A DNA stretch of 26,412 nt from Ignavibacteria bacterium UBA2333 (GTDB lineage: Bacteria > Bacteroidota > Ignavibacteria > Kapaibacteriales > Kapaibacteriaceae). The stretch is taken from the NCBI GenBank assembly GCA_002344895.1, contig DDUR01000005.1, positions 1 to 26,412 on the forward strand, given 5' to 3'. Shown piece by piece: positions 7,036 to 15,803 of this stretch (positions are counted from its first letter, which is position 1; each line of letters opens with the position of its first letter). The notes beneath the pieces were generated by a model. It was not told the origin of the DNA, searched no databases, and worked only from the letters and a program-made list of their open reading frames with translations. Position numbers and translations under genes: made by a program.

Positions 7036-8886
7036 ATGAAGTTTGACACGCTTGTAATCGGCGGCGGACATGCAGGTATTGAAGCCTCTGTTGCGGCTGC
7101 CCGCATGGGCATGAAGGTTGGCCTTGTAACGATGGACATCAACACCCTTGGCCGACTTTCGTGTAATCCCTCTATCGGAGGGAGTGCCAAAGGTCACTTG
7201 GCCAAGGAAATTGACGCTCTCGGTGGCGTTATGCCGCGCATCGCCGATGCTTCCGGTATTCAGTTTAAGATGCTGAATACGTCGAAAGGCCCTGCTGTGT
7301 GGTCTCCTAGGTCTCAAAACGACAAAGACCTCTACCCTCTCTATGCCCAGAATCTCGTATTGTCTACTCCAGGAATCACGATTATTCCGGAAACTGCCGA
7401 AGAGATTCTTGTAAAGAATGACGCCGTTACCGGCCTTCGAACAGCTTCCGGTGAAGAGATCTACGCAAGAACGGTTATCCTGTGCAGTGGCACATTTCTG
7501 AATGCCGTGATGTGGACCGGTATGACAAACACGGAGGGTGGGCGTGTTGGTGAGCGTGCATCGCACAAGATATCCGATCTGCTTGCCGCCTACGGATTAG
7601 AAAAAGGACGGCTCAAAACAGGCACCCCACCTCGTATCGATAAACGATCAATCGATCTCTCCGGACTGACACCCCACAATGGTGATGAGCCCCCTTGCCC
7701 CTTTTCAATAACTACAAAGCGGGTTAAGAACTGGTTGGCTTGCTGGGCAACTACAACGTCCGAGCAGACACATGATATTCTGCGAACTGGCTTTGACCGG
7801 TCGCCGATGTTCACCGGGAGAATTCGCGGTGCTGGTCCCCGGTACTGCCCATCTATTGAAGACAAAATCGATCGATTTTCCGAGAAGTCATCCCACATCA
7901 TTGTCCTGGAACCCGAGGGCATGTCGACGGATACCGTCTACGTGAATGGATTTTCGACAAGTCTTCCGCCTGACATTCAGGAGGCAGGATTACGAACGAT
8001 ACCAGGTCTTCAAAATGCCAAGATCCTTCGCCATGGTTATGCTGTTGAATACGACTTCTTCTTTCCGTACCAGCTGACGTTCGGATTAGAAACAAAGGCC
8101 ATTTCTGGACTCTTTTTTGCCGGACAGATTAACGGTACCTCTGGATACGAGGAAGCTGCCAGCCAAGGTCTCATTGCCGGGATTAATGCTGCACGTAAGG
8201 TTCGTGGTGAAGATCCCTTTGTCCTCTCCCGATCAGAAGCATACATCGGTGTCCTCATTGACGACCTCGTGAATAAGAACACCGAAGAACCATATCGGAT
8301 TTTTACGTCTCTCGCTGAATACCGCCTGCTCCTTCGAATAGATACGGTCTACGATCGATTATTACCCAAGGCACACACACTAGGCTTAATCGATGGAAGT
8401 ATTGAGGCACGATGGAGACGATCGTACGAGTTTCGACAACGGCTTAGCTCACTTACGGAAACAACCAAGATTCAACCTGCAGCAGCGAATCCTGTTCTCG
8501 TTGAGAGTAACGAAGATGTGATACCTGAGACGACGACTCTTGCAACCGTTGCACGTCGGCCGACAGTACCTCTGCGACGCCTCCTTGATGCTGTCGGTGT
8601 ACTGTCCCCTACCCTACTTGATGAGCACAACGACGATGTTGTGGCAGTACAGACAGAAATTCGGTACGATGGCTACATCAAAAAACAACGCCGTGACGTT
8701 GAACGGTTTGCGCTTAACGAGCAACTCAATATTTCGTCAACGTTTGACTACGACCGGGTTTCGTCGTTGTCTACGGAAGCACGTGAAAAGCTGAAACGTA
8801 TTCGGCCTCAATCACTTGGTCAGGCGTCACGTATACCCGGCGTCTCAGCTGCTGACGTAAGCATACTCACTCTTTACTTGAAGTAG
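7036..8886 (+). CDS. mnmG: tRNA uridine-5-carboxymethylaminomethyl modification enzyme MnmG
   Basis: MnmG (GidA), 616 aa, is the FAD-dependent partner of MnmE in making cmnm5U/nm5U at tRNA position 34. The N-terminal Rossmann motif GGGHAGIEA (9-17) binds FAD. RLSCNPSIGGSAKGHLAKEI (40-59) and the later RYCPSIEDK (Cys near 271) hold the two conserved cysteines. GTSGYEEAASQGLIAGINAA (near 365-385) is a family signature, and the C-terminal helical domain binds MnmE and tRNA. ATG 7036 is chosen: the frame is open to 6910, but that extension runs through the palindrome and parS 3 and has no counterpart in the family. A copy of the G-rich motif lies in the EPPCPFS codons (7689-7701). A terminator follows at 8910-8938. 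The gene's leader region is the parS control region. Confidence 0.97.
   Translation: MKFDTLVIGGGHAGIEASVAAARMGMKVGLVTMDINTLGRLSCNPSIGGSAKGHLAKEIDALGGVMPRIADASGIQFKMLNTSKGPAVWSPRSQNDKDLYPLYAQNLVLSTPGITIIPETAEEILVKNDAVTGLRTASGEEIYARTVILCSGTFLNAVMWTGMTNTEGGRVGERASHKISDLLAAYGLEKGRLKTGTPPRIDKRSIDLSGLTPHNGDEPPCPFSITTKRVKNWLACWATTTSEQTHDILRTGFDRSPMFTGRIRGAGPRYCPSIEDKIDRFSEKSSHIIVLEPEGMSTDTVYVNGFSTSLPPDIQEAGLRTIPGLQNAKILRHGYAVEYDFFFPYQLTFGLETKAISGLFFAGQINGTSGYEEAASQGLIAGINAARKVRGEDPFVLSRSEAYIGVLIDDLVNKNTEEPYRIFTSLAEYRLLLRIDTVYDRLLPKAHTLGLIDGSIEARWRRSYEFRQRLSSLTETTKIQPAAANPVLVESNEDVIPETTTLATVARRPTVPLRRLLDAVGVLSPTLLDEHNDDVVAVQTEIRYDGYIKKQRRDVERFALNEQLNISSTFDYDRVSSLSTEAREKLKRIRPQSLGQASRIPGVSAADVSILTLYLK
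7689..7701 (-). repeat. Dispersed G-rich motif, copy 4 (in mnmG)
   Basis: Minus strand GGGGCAAGGGGGC (short spacer AA), flanked by AAAA on its 5' side. On the coding strand it supplies the codons of EPPCP, just before the conserved PFS of MnmG. Confidence 0.6.
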
Positions 8887-8909
8887 TGGTGCCCAACCCA
8901 AGCGATACG

Positions 8910-8938
8910 AAAAAGGGTCGATATAATCGACCCTTTTT
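8910..8938. terminator. Bidirectional intrinsic terminator between mnmG and asst
   Basis: Perfect 13-bp inverted repeat AAAAAGGGTCGAT (8910-8922) / ATCGACCCTTTTT (8926-8938) with a 3-nt spacer. The A-tract and T-tract make it work on both strands: it follows mnmG (stop 8886) and ends the convergent gene (stop 8968). Confidence 0.92.
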
Positions 8939-8967
8939 ACGTTCAACTATTTGTAAAACTACCTGAA

Positions 8968-11754
8968 TTACCGCTGAATAACGAAGCGGCGAGCTGACGG
9001 CCTTGAACCATTCGTCACGATGGTGTAGGTTCCCGACGGAAGCTCTGCAATCGGTAGTACGGCGGCTTGCTCGAACGGACCTGTAAACGATGCGGCCAAC
9101 AAACCAACTGCGTCGTAAACATCAATTCGCTCTACACGCGTTGTGAGTGAGAGTCCTACAATGGAGTTCGCCGGATTCGGAGCTATTGCTGACACGACCT
9201 CAGGAACGTCGTCGACAGACATGTTCACGTCGTAGATCTCAACCGTAGTTTGCGACGTTACATTGTCCTCTGCATCACCACCGAAGGCTGAAACCCTGAT
9301 TGTGTATCCAGTACCCACTGGAACAGCTACAGGAATACGCCACAGAAATCCGGCATTGGAGGACGGAATCGAATCACGAATCTTCCATACTGACTCACCA
9401 TCCTTCATAAGATCAAGGCGGACATACGGTGCGAGGTTTGTTTCCCACGTAATGACGTAGGCGCTGTCATGTGCCCAGCGGACATTTTCCGTTGGTCGTT
9501 GCAATTCAACAAATGGCTCGGTCAGAAGGAAACTATCAACGGTTGACCACGACGACGCTGAGTCCCGCGTTATAGCCATTGCTCGCCAGTACAGCATACG
9601 TTCACTCAGCTGCGACGCCAATGGAGCCACAATTTCGTCACTCGACGTAGTACCATCGATGATCGACGCTGACTCGAAATCATTCGCGTTCTCACTTACC
9701 TGAATCCTCACCGAATCCGCACGTCCGTTGAGTACAGTCCTCAATCGAACTGTACTACCATTCAGAATACGCTTGCCACCCTTCGGTGACTGTAAACCGA
9801 CCTGTAAAGGGGCAGAGGGGGCAACCTGAGCGAATCCAAATGCAAACTCGCCTGCTGACGTTACATCAACAACAATCTCACCCGATGACGGTGCCCAGCG
9901 TGTGGTTTGTGGTACAAACACACCCTTACCAGCGGAATCACGACGATAAACAACGATACGGTCTGCTACTGATGTGAGGCCGAGTTGTTCAGCGTCAAAT
10001 CTGAACACAGCAGAATGACTCTCAATTCCTTCCTGCTCAACAAGAACGCGAACTGGAAAGATGTGAGGCACCTCACCCGTAAATCGAGGGTTTACCGGCG
10101 CCCATGGGAATCGTTTTGCCGTTGTTGTGTTGTAGAAGAACGACTCAAGTTCAGTAAACGTAATCGTGAGTCCTACCGTATCCGTGGCATTTTGATAACG
10201 ATACGTGTTACCGCGAAGAATCTCATCAATCATGACATTCGCTGCAGCACGACCAGGAGGCCAAAACGGATGTTTTGTAGCTCTGTAGACGTACATCGAT
10301 GATGGGAAGGACGCTTCAAAAACAACGTTTTTCTCCGCGTCTACTTCTGTTACGCCAGGTGCCCCTTCGGCGGCAGCCGAGCCCCATCCAATAATTCTGT
10401 GTCCATTGGCCAACGTCTGTACACCACCTTGAAGTCCGACGTAGATGTCGGGACTATGTCTGTAGTCCCACACAAGTGTTGCAGTCTTCGTTGTCTCGTC
10501 GAGTTGATACTCAACAGCACGTGAGTATCTCGGCTGATGTTGATTCCCGTTATCAAACAAGGTTATGTTACCGTTTGGTAGACGCCTTACGTCGTGCTGA
10601 TACGAGAAATAATGTGGAGCATTACTCTCGTTCTCATTGATAAAGGTAAACTGATTCCGTTTGCCGCCCAGGATCCACATCACCTCGCCTGTAGTGCGAT
10701 TAATCTTGAGGATCTGTGATGAATGGCGCATAGATGCCAGCAGGTTTCCATCAACATCGGGCCAGATGGCGTTGTTGTGGATGTAGCGAATTGTGGCACC
10801 CTTAAGATCTTCGTACGAATCCGTAACTGGAATGTGATCCAGGCTTCGCCATTGGAAAAGAACGTTTCCGTCGATATCAACTTCCTGTATCACCGCTTGA
10901 ACAACAACAGCGGCTGGGTTGCCACCATCAACGACTGCCGACATATCCGTTATGACATCTTCGGCACCAAGTAAAATTCGATTCCCGTTAGGAAGCACGT
11001 GGAAGTCGTGCATCGTTGTGACGTAACCACGTCCTTGTTGTAAGGTATCCTGGGCAACAAAATTTGAATCGATTACAATGATGTTAATCGGAATGGATAC
11101 ACCACTTGAGGCCGAAAACTCAGAATAGCCGATTCGTCCATCAGGTAACACCTTCAGCTCAAAAGGAAATCTGCTCGTTCTTGACCAAACTTGTGGTACT
11201 CCGGCACTATCATAGATCGTGATGAAGGGCTCAAACGGTCGTGGAGTAATACGGTTGTTCGGCCCGAGGTACAGGAATCCTGGAGCTGGGTTCGTTGACG
11301 TGGTCACCGTCAGCGGTGCCATGTCGGACGGTGTCTCAAGGATAAGATTACCAGGCGGGTTTGGAATCACACCCCCATCACGGCGATCTGGTGTCCGTAC
11401 TGTTCGAAAGCGGAAGGTAGTGTCAGGCAACCCCGAAACACGACCCGCGAGTTCAACAACGACGATTTGGTTCTCACCAAACGTTGTACGCGGTGTGATG
11501 TTTAACGTTCTTCCGTCACGAGCCCTCGTGACAAGAACATCATATGGCCGTCCAGACGAACTCGTTACAGAAATCGCACGATTCAGCGCACGAAGATCAT
11601 CCGACAGTTCTTCCGTTGACGTTATGACGATTGTCGTTGACGGAGAGGCTGAAGATGATCCGGGTGAAGGAGACACATAACGAGCCGTCTGAGCAGCAGC
11701 AGCAGACGTCAAAAGAGCTGCCGCGGCTAGCAGAACGGGTAGTCTAAAGTTCAT
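8968..11754 (-). CDS. Secreted arylsulfotransferase-like protein with T9SS sorting domain
   Basis: A large 928-aa exported protein. The signal peptide is MNFRLPVLLAAAALLTSAAAAQ, followed by an Ig-like domain (about 25-125: 'SPSTTIVITSTEELSDDL', 'FGENQIVVVELAGRV'). The central six-bladed propeller (about 150-490) matches the arylsulfotransferase (ASST) family: 'HDFHVLPNGNRILLG', 'IHNNAIWPDVDGNLLASMRH', 'GEVMWILGGKRNQF', 'QHDVRRLPNGNITLFDNGN'. Known ASSTs transfer sulfate between phenols, but many such proteins have no proven activity. After about residue 660 there are Kre9/KNH-like and Ig-like modules, then a C-terminal type IX secretion sorting domain (IAPNPANS ... RIDVYDAVG ... LPSGTYTIV ... 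RRFVIQR), predicting export through T9SS and surface attachment or release. A G-rich motif copy lies in the interdomain linker (VAPSAPLQ). It is convergent with mnmG and divergent from the glycosyltransferase gene. Confidence 0.88.
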   Translation of the reverse strand: MNFRLPVLLAAAALLTSAAAAQTARYVSPSPGSSSASPSTTIVITSTEELSDDLRALNRAISVTSSSGRPYDVLVTRARDGRTLNITPRTTFGENQIVVVELAGRVSGLPDTTFRFRTVRTPDRRDGGVIPNPPGNLILETPSDMAPLTVTTSTNPAPGFLYLGPNNRITPRPFEPFITIYDSAGVPQVWSRTSRFPFELKVLPDGRIGYSEFSASSGVSIPINIIVIDSNFVAQDTLQQGRGYVTTMHDFHVLPNGNRILLGAEDVITDMSAVVDGGNPAAVVVQAVIQEVDIDGNVLFQWRSLDHIPVTDSYEDLKGATIRYIHNNAIWPDVDGNLLASMRHSSQILKINRTTGEVMWILGGKRNQFTFINENESNAPHYFSYQHDVRRLPNGNITLFDNGNQHQPRYSRAVEYQLDETTKTATLVWDYRHSPDIYVGLQGGVQTLANGHRIIGWGSAAAEGAPGVTEVDAEKNVVFEASFPSSMYVYRATKHPFWPPGRAAANVMIDEILRGNTYRYQNATDTVGLTITFTELESFFYNTTTAKRFPWAPVNPRFTGEVPHIFPVRVLVEQEGIESHSAVFRFDAEQLGLTSVADRIVVYRRDSAGKGVFVPQTTRWAPSSGEIVVDVTSAGEFAFGFAQVAPSAPLQVGLQSPKGGKRILNGSTVRLRTVLNGRADSVRIQVSENANDFESASIIDGTTSSDEIVAPLASQLSERMLYWRAMAITRDSASSWSTVDSFLLTEPFVELQRPTENVRWAHDSAYVITWETNLAPYVRLDLMKDGESVWKIRDSIPSSNAGFLWRIPVAVPVGTGYTIRVSAFGGDAEDNVTSQTTVEIYDVNMSVDDVPEVVSAIAPNPANSIVGLSLTTRVERIDVYDAVGLLAASFTGPFEQAAVLPIAELPSGTYTIVTNGSRPSARRFVIQR
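9809..9823 (+). repeat. Dispersed G-rich motif, copy 5 (in asst)
   Basis: GGGGCAGAGGGGGCA, preceded by AAA. It is read on the opposite strand of the arylsulfotransferase-like gene, where it encodes part of the proline-rich linker APSAPL. Confidence 0.65.
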
Positions 11755-11813
11755 CGGAACTCATCCATGTTGTGGTCAAGTGCGGAAACAAGTGCTTAAG
11801 GAGCCTAAGATCG

Positions 11814-11821
11814 TACTTTTG
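11814..11821 (+). promoter_or_regulatory. -7 box giving a predicted leaderless glycosyltransferase mRNA
   Basis: TACTTTTG fits TAnnTTTG exactly and is followed by 4 nt (TTTC) and ATG 11826. In Bacteroidetes transcription starts about 4-7 nt after this box, which would put the start site at or next to the A of ATG. No -33 TTG is evident. Confidence 0.5.
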
Positions 11822-11825
11822 TTTC

Positions 11826-12620
11826 ATGCTTCCCAATCTGAGTGTCGTGGTCATCACACGAAATGAGGCCTCTCGAATCAAAGCCTGCCTGGAAGCCGTG
11901 CGTTGGGCTGATGAGATCATCGTAGTTGACTCTGGAAGTACTGATGAAACCGTGCAGATTGCCACCAATCTAGGCGCACGGGTGGTTCATCACGACTTTG
12001 CTGGATACGGAGCGCAAAAGAACGTCGCCGTTAACCTTGCTACAGCTTCTTGGGTCCTGAGTATCGATGCGGATGAGATCGTAACGGAAGCTCTCTCGAT
12101 ATCGATTCGACGCGTTATCATGTCCCCTGAAGAGTTAACCGGAAAAAAACACAACTCCTCCGGAGAAATACTCCCGGCTGCCTACCGGTTTCGTAGAAGA
12201 TTCGTATTCCTCGGAAAGGTTTTTCGCCATGGATCAGACAGTGTGGACCATCCGATTCGATTGTTTCGCAGGACAAAGGCCCGATTTAGTGACGATCTGG
12301 TCCACGAGTCCCTAATTGTTGACGGTCCAATAGCCGAAATTGACGGCGAGATGCTGCATCACAGTTATGAGACCCTCTCACAGTACTTTCAGAAGTTCGA
12401 CCGGTATACGGATTTAGCCGCAGAGCAATTGTTCGCCAAGAATTCACGCCGGAACTCTCTTCTGACAGCGCTTCTGCAGCCTCTCTATTTTGTGCGTCAT
12501 TACATTCTCGGTGGTCACATACTCAATGGATGGCACGGCTTCATTTGGTCAATCTTCTCGAGTTGGTATCCCGTTGTGAAGATCGCAAAACTGGAAGCTC
12601 TACGTCGAAGCCGCCGCTGA
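11826..12620 (+). CDS. WaaE/KdtX-like family 2 glycosyltransferase
   Basis: This 264-aa GT-A glycosyltransferase is predicted to work at the cytoplasmic face of the inner membrane on lipopolysaccharide core or a similar glycan. The domain begins at LSVVVITRNEASRIKACLEAV (5-25), with DEIIVVDSGSTDET for nucleotide-sugar binding and the DxD-like SIDADE motif near residue 80. The C-terminal part (FRRRFVFLGKVFRHGS, PIRLFRRTKARF, VHESLIVDG, LHHSYETLSQYFQKFDRYT) matches the WaaE beta-1,4-glucosyltransferase type. The last 60 residues carry hydrophobic, probably membrane-associated stretches (LLQPLYFVRHYILGG, HGFIWSIFSSWYPVV). ATG 11826 is chosen over the in-frame ATG at 11772, which adds 18 non-homologous residues. 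It lies upstream of serS (36-bp gap) and is divergent from the arylsulfotransferase-like gene. The sugar and acceptor cannot be read from sequence. Confidence 0.88.
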   Translation: MLPNLSVVVITRNEASRIKACLEAVRWADEIIVVDSGSTDETVQIATNLGARVVHHDFAGYGAQKNVAVNLATASWVLSIDADEIVTEALSISIRRVIMSPEELTGKKHNSSGEILPAAYRFRRRFVFLGKVFRHGSDSVDHPIRLFRRTKARFSDDLVHESLIVDGPIAEIDGEMLHHSYETLSQYFQKFDRYTDLAAEQLFAKNSRRNSLLTALLQPLYFVRHYILGGHILNGWHGFIWSIFSSWYPVVKIAKLEALRRSRR

Positions 12621-12626
12621 CGTCCG

Positions 12627-12633
12627 TATTTTG
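12627..12633 (+). promoter_or_regulatory. Weak -7 box candidate for serS
   Basis: TATTTTG, one base shorter than TAnnTTTG, lies 23 nt before the serS ATG. The gap between the glycosyltransferase stop and serS is only 36 bp, so read-through is equally possible. Confidence 0.25.
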
Positions 12634-12656
12634 CGGCCTTCACACGGATCCGCATT

Positions 12657-13916
12657 ATGCTCGACATCAAATTCATCCGCGAAAACGCCGAGGCTGTTCG
12701 CCGAAACTGTATCAACAAAAACGACAATTCCGACATTGACGGATTGTTAGAGTTAGACCGTCAGCGTCGAAGCTTGATTCAGGAAGGTGAGGATAAAAAG
12801 GCACGGCGGAATGCTGTCTCACAAGAGATTTCGGGTCTGAAAAAAGAAGGTAAGGACGCCACGGCACTCATCGAGGAAATGCGATCCGTGGGCGACAGAA
12901 TTAAGGCAATCGATGACATACTGCGCGACGTTGAAGAGAAGATGGACGACATCCTTCTTCGGATACCGAACATGGCGCACGAATCAGTGCCCGTAGGTTC
13001 TTCTGCTGCTGATAATGTTGAGGTACGTCGGCATGGCGGCTTACTCGACCGTGAATACCGAAAAGACCACATCGAAATCTCACGGAGCCTTGGCATTCTT
13101 GACTTTGAGCGTGGTGCAAAGGTCACAGGGTCGGGCTTTGGCTTCTATATCGGGAAAGGTGCACGCCTGGAACGTGCCCTTATCAACTTCTTCCTGGATA
13201 CGAATACCAGTCGGGGCTACACCGAGATTGTGCCACCCTTTGTCGCGAACCCTGCGTCACTGAAGGGAACAGCACAGTTGCCGAAATCACACGATGACAT
13301 GTACTACATCGACAAGGATGAACTGTACCTGATACCTACAGCGGAAGTACCTATCACAAACTTCCACCGTGATGAAATGCTCTCCGGAGACGAACTCCCA
13401 ATTCGTTATGCCGGATATAGTGCATGTTTCCGGCGCGAAGCAGGAAGTCACGGAAAGGACACGCGTGGTTTTCTTCGTGTACACCAATTCAACAAGGTTG
13501 AACTCGTAAAGTTTGTTCGTCCTGAATCATCCTATGATGAACTAGAAGCCCTTGTGGGGGACGTAGAACATCTGTTAACCGCTCTCGGACTCACGTATCG
13601 CGTCCTACTGTTGTGCAGTGGCGATATGACCTTCGGTGGCGCAAAGACGTACGATCTCGAAGTATGGTCACCACACGAACAGAAGTGGCTGGAAGTCTCA
13701 TCATGCACAAATTTTGAATCTTTCCAAGCACGTCGTTCTTCCATTCGATACAAAGAGACACCGCAGCACAAACCAGAATTTGTTCACACACTCAACGGCA
13801 GTGGTTTGGCAACATCACGTATCATGGTTGCCCTTCTCGAGCATTATCAAACAGCTGACGGACATATCACAATTCCCGAAGTATTGCAACCGTACTGCGG
13901 ATTCGATCGTATCTGA
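12657..13916 (+). CDS. serS: Serine--tRNA ligase
   Basis: This 419-aa class II aminoacyl-tRNA synthetase charges tRNA-Ser (and tRNA-Sec) with serine in the cytoplasm. It starts with MLDIKFIRENAEAVRRNC and a long N-terminal coiled coil (about 25-105, Lys/Glu/Arg rich) that grips the long variable arm of tRNA-Ser. The catalytic domain follows with motif 2 FRREAGSHGKDTRGFLRVHQF (about 258-278) and motif 3 NGSGLATSRIMVALLEHYQ (about 380-398), ending in PYCGFDRI. Length and start are normal for the family. No terminator is obvious after it; the next 300 bp are the candidate replication origin. Confidence 0.97.
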   Translation: MLDIKFIRENAEAVRRNCINKNDNSDIDGLLELDRQRRSLIQEGEDKKARRNAVSQEISGLKKEGKDATALIEEMRSVGDRIKAIDDILRDVEEKMDDILLRIPNMAHESVPVGSSAADNVEVRRHGGLLDREYRKDHIEISRSLGILDFERGAKVTGSGFGFYIGKGARLERALINFFLDTNTSRGYTEIVPPFVANPASLKGTAQLPKSHDDMYYIDKDELYLIPTAEVPITNFHRDEMLSGDELPIRYAGYSACFRREAGSHGKDTRGFLRVHQFNKVELVKFVRPESSYDELEALVGDVEHLLTALGLTYRVLLLCSGDMTFGGAKTYDLEVWSPHEQKWLEVSSCTNFESFQARRSSIRYKETPQHKPEFVHTLNGSGLATSRIMVALLEHYQTADGHITIPEVLQPYCGFDRI

Positions 13917-13977
13917 ACGGCTGCAATCTCTCACCTTTTCTCCACGCCACCAAACGCCCACTTCGCCCCTTATCCCT

Positions 13978-14303
13978 CTACATAACATCTTCTTCTTTCC
14001 CTTGATGAATTCAAGAGTTGTAAGAATATGTCTGTGGATACAGTGGGAAGTTTTCACTTGCACAGCCGTCTACACTAGTATTTGTGCGCCTGAGCACATG
14101 GTGCTCCACTCACTCACATGATGTGGATACGACGTGTGGAAATCGTATTGACCGTGAACGCTTTCGCATAACATTTCGTTTGATGTGAATTCAGGTGTAC
14201 GGGAGAACAATCTTTCCGTGCTTTATACATCGCGAATGTTCATGATTGTGGACAAACCTGTGGGAATCGTCCGACTCGTTCTTGGTGACCAGCTTTATCC
14301 ACA
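13978..14303. other. Candidate replication origin (DnaA-box cluster with AT-rich stretch)
   Basis: Four sites match the DnaA box TTATCCACA at 8 or 9 of 9 bases: 14033-14041 (minus, TGTGGATAC), 14122-14130 (minus, TGTGGATAC), 14247-14255 (minus, TGTGGACAA) and 14295-14303 (plus, TTATCCACA, perfect). A 7/9 match lies at 14135-14143. The 55 bp before the first box (13978-14032) are about 67% A+T, against roughly 50% around them, and could be the unwinding element. Inverted repeats GAGCAC/GTGCTC (14092-14106) and ATACGA/TCGTAT (14127-14148) lie between the boxes. Elsewhere in the window I found only one other 8/9 match (20100-20108). The last two boxes fall within the 5' end of the photolyase gene. 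No dnaA or dnaN is in the window. Confidence 0.5.
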
Positions 14304-15792
14304 ACACACGTGGTTTACCACTGTTGAGGATAACGTTACGTATGTGCTCATGGAAGTACGTTCCGAAACCGACTACGTACCGCATCACATCCAGAAAGTA
14401 GCCGCCATATTTCATGCGATGCGTTCATTCACATCGGAGCTACAACGATGTGGACATCGTGTGAGATACTTCCGCATTGGTGATGGTGATAATGTGGGGA
14501 CGATTGCTGGTAATCTTAAAGTCGTACTCTCTGAGACTGAAGCTGATTCTGTTGAAGTACAAGAACCAGATGAATGGAGACTTGATGTAGTGTTCAGAAC
14601 ACTGTCCGATCAACTGAATGTCCCAGTTCGTATCGTTTCCAGTGAACACTTTCTGACCACGCGTACCGAAGTATCTGAACACTTTGCTGGACGACGTCAG
14701 TGGCGTATGGAGTCGTTCTATCGGTACATGCGTCAAAAGCACAACATCTTGATGGAAGGTGATCTTCCCGTAGGAGGAGAATGGAACTACGACGCTGACA
14801 ATCGAAAAAAATGGAAAGGTAATCCGCCGGTACCACCTCTTACAATGTTATCCGTGGACGTATCGGAAATCGTAAACGAAGTACGCAGTGCAGGTATTCT
14901 TACCGTCGGTGAAATTGACGAGAAGAACCTGATCTGGCCTACAACGCCAGAGGCGGCAGAGCAGCGACTTCAGTATTTCGCGACCAACATCCTTCCTTTC
15001 TTTGGCCCGTATCAGGATGCTATATCATCTACGGAACGAACGCTGTTTCACTCACTGCTTTCCTTTGCCCTTAACGTAAAGATCCTTCACCCATGGAAGG
15101 TTATCTCAGTCTGTCTGGATGCCTGGAAGGCCGATCCAGACCGATACAGCCTCGCCTCTGTTGAAGGTTTTGTTCGCCAGATCATCGGTTGGCGAGAATA
15201 CGTCAGAGGTGTGTACTGGGCCCATATGCCTGAGTATGCCGAAAAGAACTTCTTTAATCATCATCGTCCACTTCCAGTGTGGTATTGGACTGGACAGACG
15301 AACATGAACTGTCTGCGGACAGCGATTACGTCAACACTTACCACCGCATATGCTCACCACATCCAACGACTCATGGTAACGGGCGCATTTGCCTTGATGG
15401 CAGGTTGTGATCCTGACGAGGTGGACACGTGGTACCTCGGCGTATACATTGATGCCTTCGAGTGGGTAGAGATCACAAATACTCGCGGGATGAGCCAGAT
15501 GGCTGATGGTGGACTGCTTGCCTCAAAACCCTATCTCGGAACGGCCACGTACATCAACAAGATGTCTGACCATTGTGGTACATGCTCATATGACCGTACG
15601 AAGCGTATAGGCGATATGGCCTGTCCGTTGAATAGCCTCTACTGGCACTTCCATCATCGGCACCGCGATAAACTGCAGCGTAATGTTCGACTTGCGATGA
15701 CGTACCGTCAGCTTGATAGATTCTCCAATGAAGAACGTACGGCAATTCTTGACCACGCAGAACGTATTCTCAGTAAGCTCGATACCTTGTAG
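14236..15792 (+). CDS. Fe-S cluster (6-4) photolyase/cryptochrome (PhrB-like, DPRP family)
   Basis: A 518-aa photolyase-related protein predicted to repair (6-4) UV photoproducts using light, FAD and a [4Fe-4S] cluster. The N-terminal antenna domain begins IVRLVLGDQLYPQHTWF. The catalytic domain has TNMNCLRTAI, HHIQRLMVTGAFALMAGCDPDEVDTWYLGVY, IDAFEWVEITNTRGMSQMADGG and KPYLGTATYINKMSDHCGTC. Cluster ligands are Cys 359, 447, 450 and 463. The spacing (88 residues, CX2C, X12, C) equals that of Agrobacterium PhrB (350, 438, 441, 454). The start is uncertain: the frame is open from ATG 14185, but homology begins just after ATG 14236/14242; GTG 14218 is also possible. Two DnaA-box matches overlap its first codons. 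Neighbours (bestrophin-like channel, AlkC, Dps) give a stress and repair context. Confidence 0.92.
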   Translation: MFMIVDKPVGIVRLVLGDQLYPQHTWFTTVEDNVTYVLMEVRSETDYVPHHIQKVAAIFHAMRSFTSELQRCGHRVRYFRIGDGDNVGTIAGNLKVVLSETEADSVEVQEPDEWRLDVVFRTLSDQLNVPVRIVSSEHFLTTRTEVSEHFAGRRQWRMESFYRYMRQKHNILMEGDLPVGGEWNYDADNRKKWKGNPPVPPLTMLSVDVSEIVNEVRSAGILTVGEIDEKNLIWPTTPEAAEQRLQYFATNILPFFGPYQDAISSTERTLFHSLLSFALNVKILHPWKVISVCLDAWKADPDRYSLASVEGFVRQIIGWREYVRGVYWAHMPEYAEKNFFNHHRPLPVWYWTGQTNMNCLRTAITSTLTTAYAHHIQRLMVTGAFALMAGCDPDEVDTWYLGVYIDAFEWVEITNTRGMSQMADGGLLASKPYLGTATYINKMSDHCGTCSYDRTKRIGDMACPLNSLYWHFHHRHRDKLQRNVRLAMTYRQLDRFSNEERTAILDHAERILSKLDTL

Positions 15793-15803
15793 TAATTTTA
15801 TGT

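Noticed and set aside
11219..11680. 153-codon plus-strand open frame antisense to the arylsulfotransferase-like gene
   Set aside because: It is fully inside a well-supported gene on the other strand, and its product is Arg/Ser/Val-rich without any known motif.
13636..14121. 161-codon plus-strand open frame across the end of serS and the DnaA-box region
   Set aside because: It overlaps serS out of frame, has no recognisable domain and no ribosome-binding site; best explained as a shadow of serS plus noncoding DNA.
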